DNA from: Apostichopus parvimensis
Lineage: Eukaryota; Echinodermata; Holothuroidea; Aspidochirotida; Stichopodidae
Length of the DNA: 55,147 nucleotides
Assembly: GCA_000934455.1 (NCBI GenBank)
Contig: KN886800.1
Span: forward strand, 47,428-102,574
Reading direction: 5' to 3'
Each line of letters starts with the position of its first letter. Positions within the stretch are counted from its first letter, which is position 1. Below are positions 24,001 through 36,000 of the stretch, piece by piece. A model generated the notes under the pieces. It had not been told where the DNA came from. It ran no database searches and saw nothing but the letters and a program-made list of their open reading frames with translations. The position numbers were made by a program, and so were the translations under genes.

Positions 24001-27000
24001 TACAACTATCACATTCCTCAGTTATTGATATACCTTGACCTATTTGACCCCCCCCCCCCAGCTTGATAACATGTATATATATGGTAATGCTGGAAACAAT
24101 TATGTGTGCACTGAGCTAGATGGCAGAGTCACTGCAGAGATCACATTATCATTCAATAAACAGAGTCTATAGTAGCGACATTTATTGTTATTGTTTGCCA
24201 TCTCTTCTGTTCTTTTTGGATTTATCAATATCAACAAGTACACAAGTTAACAACAATGACTTCTTTTCTTTGACTTGGGAGGGGAGAAGAGGGGTAGTGG
24301 GAGAAGAGGGGGAGGGGAAAGGGGAAAGGGGTAAGGGGAAAGGAAAAGAGAGCTCAGACGGAGAGGGACATTGCAAACAGATTGCTGTCCGACTGGAGTG
24401 ATGCTGAAGTACCATCAGCATCCTGTTTGACCCGGCCTTGAATATTCCAGTGGCAATGACTGACTTCCTTTCTTTGACTTGGGAGGGAGAGAGGGAAAGG
24501 ATATATAGAAGGGCAGAAGGGGAGGGAAGGAGTAGAGGGGGAGAAGGGGGAGTGAGAAGGATAGAGGGGTAAATGGGGAGGGAAGGAGTAGAGGGGGTGA
24601 AGGGGGAGAGGGAAAGGATAGAGGGGGGAAAGGGGAGGGAAGGATTAGAGGGGGAGAAGGGGGAGAGGGAAAGGATAGAGGGGGAGAAAGGGGAGGGAAG
24701 GAGTAGAGGGGGAGAAGGGGGATAAGGGAAAGGGTAGAGAAGGAAAGGGTAGAGGGGGAGAAGGGGGAGGGAGGGGAAGGGAAGGAGAGGGAAATAAAAG
24801 ATTCTGTGAGGGAGATGGGGTGGGGAGGGAGATGGGGTGGAGGAGGGAGATGGACTGGGGGATGAAGTGGGAGAGGGAGAGTGGGTGGGGGAGGGAGATG
24901 GGGTGGGGGAGGGAGATGAAGTGGTTGAGGAAGATGAAGTGGGGGAGGGAGATGGCATGGGGCAGGGCATGGAGTGGGGCAGGTAAGGAGTTGGGCCAGC
25001 AATATAATGGGGCAGGCAATGGAAGGGATGGAGGAAGGAGTGGGACAGGGATGTACTTTAGAAAGTTATAAAATAAGTTGTTGATGTTATTTAACAAAAA
25101 TTAAATGGGAATTTTCTTCTTTCTTGTGTTTGTGTGAGTGCAAAGTTTATTCATTTCTAGATCAACATAGCATTAATAAAAAGGATTAAGAATTACATAA
25201 TATAAACAAAACAAACAAATTTAGACAATATATCTCCAAGAGTGATATGAGAGACCACTCAGACCAGTACTATCATTTGGTCCCAGTGATGATGTGGTTT
25301 CCATGTTAGATTTTTAACTCCTGTAGATATATATAGTCCACAGTATCCCGTAGGGTAGTAAATGGCTATAATGGGAGATCATTGGGCCTGTACGAGTTTC
25401 ACCTAGTCCCTCCCTTCCAAGCCCTTCCTGCTGATATGAAGACTTACAAACTGGAGCTTTTGGAGCCTGACAGTATCATATTCTTCTTATACTCCACGTT
25501 AAAAAGTCCCCCCTCCCCCCCAAAAAATATCCTCCAATCCCCCACCCCAATAAAAGTTGAGCAAGAGGGGAATTCTCTTTACAGTTGGAACTAACCCTGG
25601 TGGAGAGGATGGAGTGGTGGAGGAAGATGTAGTGGGGCTAGTGGGGGGGGGGCAGTTGTGGAGGTCATAAAGTGACAAAAACAAAGCAAATATTACATTA
25701 AACCAAAAATCAATACCAAAGAATGTCAAATGAGCAACTCACTGTTGATAAAGGTTTTCAGACCAAAGTCATAGCAAGAATAGGAGAGGCCTTTGCATAT
25801 AAGCTTAAGTACTTGCATAGGCGTAGGAGGCGGGGGGGGCTGGGGGGCTGCAGCCCCCCAACCAATATTTTTTGTGAAAATTTGAGCAACATGCTGAGAA
25901 TTTTTCGGGCACCTACTGAAAGAAAAATAATTTGCAATGTGTTTTTCAATGGTTAAACTTATATTTTTCTTATCATTATTATTGTAATGACTTTCCCGAT
26001 AATTATAACCAATATGGAAGGGTTATAACACGGAAAATGATTGTATGTCATTGGCATGCGATGTAACAACTGATGCATGCCTATATGATATGCACATTAA
26101 CAGGTGGAATGCGCGCGGAACGCGCGAAAAATTTTGGTTATATTTTTCGGGCAAATCGTTACAGCCCCCCCAAATCAAATTGGGCTCCTACGCCTATGAG
26201 TACTTGAAGTATCAACAAACTGTCAAGCCATTCACAATCAGACAGCGAATGGGTAAGGAATCTAGTTTATCAACTATTTGGCTGTATTTATAGGATACTG
26301 TAGGTAGCTACGAGTGCACTATGTATAGGAGACAGGTAAGAGTAGTTGTAACAAAAAATTAAAAACAAAACTTTCGCCACATTAAGGGAGTTAATAATCA
26401 TGTCCCAAAGCCTGGAAAGAGAATCTCCGGTCCTGCAGAGATGTTCCCATCACAATGTCTTTTCTTTCTGCTCAGCAGCAACCACGGCGATAGGGATACC
26501 CTACAGTGCATTACATGCATCCAGTCTAATCCCACTCTCATTACAGTGTCACCGGAAGGGTACATCTTCTCACTCTCGGTCCCCTTCGATCCTGCTGCCT
26601 CTCGTATTCCATCTCGATTCACCCCTATACAGGGGGCAAAAAAATTCTTCTGATTGTCCCTCGAACACTTTGGGGTTGTTCAAACAGCAAATTTGGTTGT
26701 CCGAGATGTAGCAAAATAACAAAGAATGGCGACTGTTATGTACGTAAACTGTGGTACTTTGTGGGAGAGTTGTAGATACTGCATACTGTGAGAGAGTTGT
26801 GCAAGTTTGGTGGATAGATGACCAGCTTTAGGGTATTAAGTAAAACTCCCCTTCAGGTGGATCGTAGAACTACGACTCTTTTTCGTTTTTTTTCTGTGCC
26901 TCCAAAGTGACAGATATGCCATACTGATTTATCCCTTAACGATTTTTGAGTTAATTTTAGTTAAAATTCCAATCTGAATGTAGTGACAACAACTAGGACG

Positions 27001-30000
27001 TCCGTAGGACTACCACCAAAGCGCATCTTGGATCTTAGAACAGAAAATGTGGTTGTCTCGGGCAATCAGACATTTGTCCTGCTGTGGATACCTTCCAGTA
27101 TGAGTAGTTCAGTTCCTGGTTCCTGGTCATGATCACAGAAGACTTGGGTTTATGTGGTGGATTCATGTTGATTTCTCTTGCCCAGGATCTGTGTAATTGG
27201 CGACTTAAACAGCAACCCTAAGGATGGTAATCTCCATATTGTATCTTGATTGCTTTCCAGGTAAGCGAGTTAACTTTTAGAATTGGCGACTTAAACAGTA
27301 TCCCTAAGGATTGTCATCTCCATATTGTATCTTGATTGCTTTCCAGGTAAGCAAGTTAACTTTTAGAGCATTTATTTGAAAAGCAGATGACCGTTGGTAT
27401 AGAGAGCTCAAGATTTTTTATTATTTTGTTTTGTTTTCTTCTGACACGGGCCGACAGAATGGCCAGAACATCCAAACGAACACAAAATTTGGGGGAATTT
27501 CTGCTGGATTGTGATGACATCGAAGCGTTGATCAAATGTCAGAGAGGTTTCACAACAGAGCAATATAAGTAGGATCAGTTTCATTACACTAATCTACAGA
27601 GTCAGATCAAACTATATATATCACTGAATGAAAAATTGAATTATATAGTACGAATTGAAGAAATCAATTTTGCAAACAAACACAATGAAACCTTTTCTCT
27701 TCAGAAACATGTCAAGCTCTTTCCAAATACAGGTTGCAGACAACGTCCCATTCTATAGGATACTTTATCATCACAGGTTCAATGTCGTATATTTCGAACG
27801 CCACATATTCTCCTTCCTCCTGGCAACTTTCTGCCAAACTACATTCATTGTCCATATAGATGTACCAGTTGTGGATTCCTTTCCATATGCGTAGCCCAGT
27901 TTTTAATTTGTCCACTTCAAATGCAATTTGATTTGCCATTCTCTTAAGATCAACATTGCCAAAGAAGTTGATAGTTTTCCTTGTACCCTGTGTCGTCTCA
28001 ATAAATTGAAATACTCCGGCATACTGACCAGTGAAAGTTTTTCCTTTTAGGCAACTGTAAATCTCTCCAAGTTTAGAGATAACATATGTTCGTGGATCAA
28101 GCGCAACGGCCATTATGAGCGATATGTATTGAGTAAATTTTGTCCAGACTTTGATGGCAAAAGGAACTTGCTACACACACAGAGCTCAGTGCTAATGATT
28201 CAAAGCACTGCATCATCATTCTATTTATATCCTTCTAGATCCTTCTAGCTTATACAGTTATACTGTAGGTACATGGAAATCCCTATAAGTCAATCCAACT
28301 GTAATATGTGTTGAGTAATTATGAAAGAGCGCCATCTCTGAGCAAAGAAACATTTCCCCAAATATATTGATTCATGATTGCAGTAGGTAGACGGAGGTCT
28401 AAAAACTGATTGTAAACTGATTTAAACAAACAGACAGAGAGGGGTGTAGAAAGAGCAGTGATAATTGAAAGAGGGTTACACAGATTTATCACGTTATATA
28501 ATCTTATGTAATTAAGCATGTTTATATCAGAATGAGCCTGTGATTGGTTATAGTGGTTAAAACTGTACAGTTTCAGTCAAGAACCCCCTCTGCGCCACTG
28601 CAGAATCTTAATTCTACTAGCTACAAAACTGTACTACTGAAATTGAAAGCACAAAGTGCACACAAAATGTCACTGTTACTCCATTACTCCATTACTTTTA
28701 CACAGTGACAATCTCAGGTTGAAATTTCACACTTTGACGAGATCATGCCAAATCGTCAAAATGTCCAAAGTTTGAAAATTTTTGTTTTGTTGAGATGCAT
28801 CTCGCTAAAACGTCAACTTTCCGAATCTTTGTTATTTTGACGAGTTAACACCTCTCGACAAACGTCAATATCCAAGTTTTGTCACTGATGAGTTCCTGTG
28901 ATGTAGTCAGAACATAAAATTTCAGATTTTTGCCGTTTTAATGAAATGATGCATCACATCAAAACATCAAATTCACAAGTCCCTTCTTTGCTTCCGTAGG
29001 TTTGACTAGTCCACAAGTCACTCGCCAAAATGTCGAGCGTGGCGACTTATCTATCCGCCAAAGCTAATATTCTACTTGTTGGTGACCATTATTGTCGAGG
29101 CCTGATATTGATATGAACATGTGATTGGTTATAGTTGTTCAAACTGTACCGCCTCACACTGCACGACTGCCAAACAAGAAAACGACCCAGAAAAATACCC
29201 AGTTTCTCGCGAATGAAGCCGACGCAATTGACAACTGGCAAAATCATGATCAGTGGAATATAGTCCTAAATAATTAGTATTCAGCAGGCTTAACAAGTTA
29301 TTACTATTGCCTAGTTCACCTGACAACTTTTTGTAATGACTTCACCTACTGGCAAACCAGAGGGAGGTCTGCATATAAGCATCACACCGTCCCACCACAC
29401 CACAGCATCACACCAAGCATCACACCATCATACCATTCTAAAGTAAGAGATACAACTTTTGTGGCTACATATACATTTACAGTGTTTAAATATATTAGTC
29501 AGTGAAAATGGTATTGATTTTATCACTGAGTGGTGTGTGGTTTTACTATGAAGTTAAACACATCATTCCTGGGTACAGTTATCCATATATACTAATGAAT
29601 AGACATACATACATTATAGTGCTCATGCCTAGAGTGGTCTGGAACCATGACTACTTGATTTGAGGTAGAATACATACCATATTGGACACTTTAAGTTCAG
29701 AAGAAATAGCAAAAATTGCCTTCGCTCCAAATATTAATTTCTGATGAAACTATGAAATCATCCTCTAAAGAGAGAATTGCTTTCTCATACCACTTCCCCC
29801 GTCCAAACACTCCCCCCCCCCCCCCCGGTCCCACTCTCTCAAATTACACATGTTCACTCAGCACCTGCCCATTTAAGTTTGCATGAAAATGACTAATACA
29901 CAAGGTCCCTCAGAGATATTTAAATATGTCAAATAAAAAGAGCACTGTTGACATAAACGGTGAGGTAGTGTTGACATAATCTGTCCAATTATTGTCAAAT

Positions 30001-33000
30001 ATTGAAAGATGGAAAGTCATATCTGTAAAGTCTACTACTATGTACTAATATTACGGTGGCTGAAGTCTACAACGTAAACAAGCTCTAAGGTCTCTCTACG
30101 GTTAATAACTGTTTACTCAATGCTCTGGTATCAAAATACTTGTAAATAAGAGCTGCTGGTGGATTTTTTGTATGTATCACAGCATGTACCCAAATATGAA
30201 TACGAGACATACATGTATTAAAACACAAACTAATGTACATGTACATTAGTCTGTGTTTTAATACTATTGTGATTAATAAGCTTGTAATATAATAATCAGA
30301 AGTTACTTTTTACGATGCTTACGCGACCGCAAATGTAGGAGAAACACGCAAGGGCCTATGGATTACAAATTACAGGTTGGGTGGCTTCCAATTCAACATT
30401 TTTAACTCATAATTTGGAATCTTTTCCATTCAGAAAGTCATTTCAGATGGGAAAAAACGTAGATTGCTCTTGGATGCAAAACCCACCATACTATCACCCG
30501 ACCAGAAATCGAACCCCAAACCTCCCGATTGCTAAGCCTCATTGCTTCAAATGCCTCTGCCTTTATCCACTCGGCAACAGTACCTCAAGAAGTTTGTCAC
30601 TTATCTAAGCCACCAATATCAGCACTGAGCACACAACATTAGTACACAGTTATGACTACTCTCATACTAAACAACTGGCAAAGTTTACAAATCAATGTTT
30701 CCATTAATTTTTCGTTGTTGTACTGTAACCAGTTGATAACACCAAAATTTGAGGTTAAATAATATCACCCCAAATTCCTCCAAAATGTTTGACTAGATAA
30801 TGCACACATACAAGTACTAGAGTAAAATAGATAATATTACAAATCATTAAGTGTTTATGTACAACACTTTCACGGTAGAAAGTTAACACGAAAAACCCTC
30901 CGATTAGGAAGTTTCAGGGCAATAGTTATATGAATTATCGAATGGTAAAGTATCATACACAATGCCAGTAGAGCACTTGAATTCGACATGTCAATAATAA
31001 AATGATTTTGGGCCCTTTTTTTTTGTTTTGTGTTTTTTGTAGCAAGAAAGGAAAAAACACTCCTAAAACTATAAAGAATCTTACCAACATCTGATCCACC
31101 TCTCCTTTCGGTCATCCATTGTCCAGATGTCCAAAACTTTGACGGATCTCTTGACATGAGACGAGAGAAGGCCTTGGCAAATATGGGGTTGGAGGCGGTC
31201 TTTGGAGATCCCTAATGATCAATAGAAATAACGAAAGTACAATGATTTTAATTCCTTATTCTTTTGGCAGCCTAACCTTTATGACAACGGCTTAATGTAT
31301 GATGGTCTTGGAGGTCAAGAGCATCCTCTATCTTGTACAAATTTCTCCGCAAGTACGACAATATTGGCTGAAAGACGGTATTTTGTCGGTAACTTAACCC
31401 ATCCACAGGTATGTCATGGCATTTTGTTGCAACTAATGGTACGTACTGTGAAAATGTGTACATTCAAGCATTTTTTTACTTCGCGAATGATAGATTATGA
31501 AGGTAGAGGAGATGGGTGTTGACCCAGAGGAGGGTCAGTTGTGGGGGTGCGGGGGGGGGTTGGGTGTGGCACAGTGTTAAAATGAAACCAGTTTAAAGGC
31601 TAGGTAGATGTGAAAGTGCAATAATAGAGTCAAGACAGGTAAGGGATGAGCGTAGTAAATGCTACAGACCCTCACTCACACAAGACCACATGTTAACAAA
31701 ACTGTGCACACAGGCTGGGCCTACAAGCTGTACAGACTAAAAGGTAGATGAATTACTGTATAATTAATATACAGGAATCTTCAACAGGCAACAGTAACTA
31801 CTGTTTTATACACTTTACTAAAGCTATAGACCAACGAAATAATACTTTTCTATGGTAACCTGTACATAAGTCCACATATATGAGTAGTCTTCTATTAGTA
31901 CTGCGTTATATACTACATTATGCATTGAGATGTTACAAGTACTTTGTGTCCTTCTGAACAATTTTGGTAAAATTCACTGTGCTTAATATTAATAACCTTG
32001 AGTGGTTAATTTACATTTTGCAAAGCAATGTTCAGCTTCAATGTAAATGGCTTACGTGAAAACTGATACCTTGAACAGCAAATGTAGAGACAGAAAGAGA
32101 GATGAGGAGGGAAGGGAGGGGGAGGGGGAGGGAGGAGGGGGAAGAGACAACTTCTACTGAGGAAGGGGGAGGAGAGAGAGCTGAATAGAGAAACGACATG
32201 CTTTAACCACAAAGCCATGAGATAACCTAAACCTGTTAAGGGTATTTACAAGAGATGATACTTTACACCTGTTTCAATTCTACTTTTGCATCATATAGTG
32301 CAGTCGCACTATATATTAGTATATTGCTTTACATAACAGTAAAGAGAGGAATGCAAATGAACAAATTACTTACTCTGAAGAACTGCATAGCGCCATCTGT
32401 CATCGCCAAGGGACACGAATACAGACCAGATGATGAGCTGTAGAGCATATTCTTGGCGACTTGATGGACACGGCTGAACGTTTGAAGAAGAAAAGAAATA
32501 AAAATTCACTTTACTGGATTTTCTTTGATCATTTTTGTAATCCTCACAAAATGAATATCATGCACAGAGGGAGAGAAAAAACATATATTTTTCAAACAAA
32601 AAGATTTAATTCATATGATTGAGACACAAATCATCCTAGACCATTGTTTCTCATGACCCCCTAAATAAATAAATAAATTACAACATCTTTTAAATCGGCT
32701 GGTTGAGTCTCTGACTTCCTCTTCCCCGACCACTCCTGACAGGTAATGAAACTAATATATCCTTCCATCCATACCATTAAAGGGGACACAAAACCCAACC
32801 ATCATTAAAGGGTGTGAAGACTAGCGCAAAAAGAAACGTCTAATGCCGGTAATCTGACCTAGTTTCGAATGAGGTGTAACAGAAGTGTTAAACACTACCA
32901 TCGATCGCAGAAAATACACACAAACACAGCTTGCTACCATCGGTAATTAGACACTAGTGTATAGTCAGTACATACAGCTGCATACAGCTGCAATACCCAC

Positions 33001-36000
33001 ATCACAGTGTACAAACAATACAGCGATGGACATCTCAGGTCCAGCTAAAGATAACAAGGTATCACGTTTCTTTACTGTACTGTCTGCATTTTGTAGCGAC
33101 ACAACAAAACGTCACTTGCAAGCAACGGAAAGTTAACTTTTTCAGATGGCCGCACGCGGTTTGGGGTGAGTCCTTAATGCCTTTAATGATCTATGTGATA
33201 GAGATAACTGCTATGTGCAACTTCCCCAGACAGCTAAACCAAAATCTTATACCATGTGGGAGGATATCATAGATATAACATTTCTTCGCACATAAGCCCA
33301 AAGACTTAATCAAGTCTTAAAGGCATTGAAGATTCGCCCCAAACCGCGTGCGGCCATCTGAAAAAGTTAAGTTTCCATTGCTTGCAAGTGACTTTTTGTT
33401 TGTGTCGCTACAAAATGCAGACAGTAATGCAACGTGATACCTTGTTATCTTTTATCTAGACCTGAGATGTCCATCGCTGCTATGCACACTGTGTTGTGGG
33501 TAATAGGGTATTGACCGTAGCTGCATGTACTGACTGTACACTAGTGTCTAATTACCGACGGTAGCAAGCTGTGTGTGTATTTTCTGGGATCGATGGTGGT
33601 GTCTAACACTTCAGTTACACCTCATTCGAAACTAGGTCAGATTACCGGCATGAGACGTTTCTTTGTGCGCGAGTCTTCACACCCTTTAAATTACATATCA
33701 TCCGGTCACATAGATGCGCCAAGTTGTTTGTATTTTTGTTAATTAACAATATCATTTCCTGTGAATGGAGATGAGCTTTGCAAATGCTGAATCTAAAATG
33801 TTTAAACTCTTGACAAGACCCAAATGATGGCACTGGTGTCCGACGTTAAATTTCTATATTGAAAATACAAACCGATAAAGCAAAGAGAAAGTAACGTGTT
33901 TGGGATCCCAGTGGCACTATGACATCACAGTTTACTTCACAAAGTGACAGCTCTCCCAGACACAATACTTGAAACTACTGTAGGATATCAGAGCATGCTT
34001 TTTCATAACAGTTTGATTGGGGGAGTTGTTCTTCACAAAGATCTCTGTTATATTAGGTTGGAGGTGTTTCCCCTTTGGTACATCTAACAAGCCTTTGACA
34101 ATACAAAGTCCTGTATTAACTAAAGATTCAAGAAATACGGCAACAATTCCTGCAAAATCAAAGGGTCACTTTATAACTACAGCAGGAGTCGAAATTTAGA
34201 ATATTTACCACTATTCCAGCGGAATAGTGGATTTGAAAATACACTTTTCCGTCTCATTTTCCACTATTCCTTTGAAACTATAAAAAGAGAAAAAAATAAA
34301 AACAAAATTATATGTAACAGTAGTATGAAAAAAATATGAAACTATTTTTCTTTGGGTAATTATTTAGTGATCATCTGTAACTTGACCATAAAGTTATCAC
34401 CCTTCGGTAGAAAGATAAACAAATGTACCCTCTTATCAAAATACCAACTGAAAGGTCATGCTATCAAACAAATGAACAAACAAACTGAGATTAGTCGAGG
34501 TACTGGCCGGTCAGAGTATTTACTAAATACTTCATATTTAATATACATCTACCTCTTAAAGTTCGCTGGTTTCATTTCATTAACAACATTCTTATTCTCA
34601 CCAAAATCATCAAAAGTTGCTGTAACAATGTCACATTAAAAGCTCATGAACCTCTCCTTTTATCTTGGCAGGTACTGTCAAACGTATTTAGAGTCGAAAC
34701 ATACTGATACAGTTGCGTTATTAAACATCTAACCCAAATTGTTATCAGTTTGAACCTTTTCAACCTTTTGTGCTGATAAGTTTTGTTGGCATTGATCTCC
34801 ACTATTTCCTCTAGCTCAGGATAAAATATGCTTTTGCCTTTACTAAGGTCGCTTGGTTAGATTTTGACATTGATAAAACACTTCATGCAATTAAATACTA
34901 CAAAGAACAAATCATATCTACACAAAACAATTGCAAATAATTTTTAACGAATGATTCACACATTGTTCATTTTGAGCGATAATTTTAAAAATCAAAAGCA
35001 ATGACCATCATCTTTGGCGTACATAGAGACAGAACTTTGGGAACTTGCAATGAAAAACTCTTCTCAAAAAGCTGCCAACGAGCACAAGATTTGTCTAAAA
35101 GCTTCTTGAAGCAGAACTTTGTTTTGAGGGTATCATGGAGATGGTTTATTAAAGCTGATTCTCTTTTTGAGTGTTAATCAAATTTTTGGTTTTGTGTGAA
35201 ACCTACCTGTATGGAATCGCTTCCAAAGACCTATTTGGAAATTAATATCAGTACAGAATACAAAACTCATTGTTACCTTTAATAGTTTTGATGTGCATGG
35301 GGACAAACCTTATTAGTATTAAGATCTCAGCCACAATCAGAAAATTGAAATAAAGTTATCCTGCATGGCATTATTTAACATTCTTTCTGTAGGGCTCTTA
35401 GAAAAGAACTTTTGGTAATTTTAAGCACAAGTGTCTGGCTCCAAATGCAAAGGAAGGATACTGACGAGAACCATAACAAAAAGAATGAGAAATTTGTAAT
35501 GTTATATATTACATTCTACTGAATTGATCATCACTTGAGCTACCTGTACCAAGGTCTTGAAAAATTGGTCATTTTAAAATTGAAAGTATTCTCAATAAGC
35601 TTGGCTAAATGTACAGACCAGTTGCAGAGGAAACACTGTCTGTTTAATGCTGAGAAATGGTGGGAAAATGCCCAAATATTAATTTCAGACTGGAGGGAAG
35701 GAGGGGGGGGGGTGTTCTAAATGTGATGCTAATGACAGAAGAGATGGAACACTGCAATTTACATGCCCACTCATTCGAAAATCTTGCAAAACCACAGCCT
35801 GTGCAATTTGCTCTCTTGTTCATTACTTGAACATGTATGCTAGCATAAGTAACTTCCATTATGCAACTATGGCTTACCTTTCACTTGTCCACCTACCTCA
35901 GTCCATCCCCCTAGCCCCCCCCCCATACCCCACATTTTGCTTACTCATGTACACACAACCATGAACCATGGAATAGAAAATCAAAAATAATGTATGTTCT

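Larger units (their letters stand above)
22700..31080. other. Intron 4 of the dehydrogenase gene, 8.4 kb
   Basis: Holds the homopurine tract, a MITE, the 88-bp duplication, the 133-codon ORF, the TCGTCAAA segment, the 50-bp palindrome and a SINE. Elsewhere I see nothing supportable. Confidence 0.6.

Noticed and set aside
24188..25097. Overlapping Ser/Pro/Leu-rich ORFs of 150-260 codons on the minus strand
   Set aside because: Direct consequence of the homopurine repeat: three frames are open at once with low-complexity products.
27193..27367. TTTCCAG|GTAAGC resembling recursive-splicing ratchet points, twice
   Set aside because: They lie on the plus strand while the only gene crossing this interval is on the minus strand; no plus-strand host intron is known.
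27427..27572. Short [19 protein letters not shown]
   Set aside because: Looks protein-like but only 37 codons from its internal Met, on the opposite strand to the host gene, with no supporting signals.
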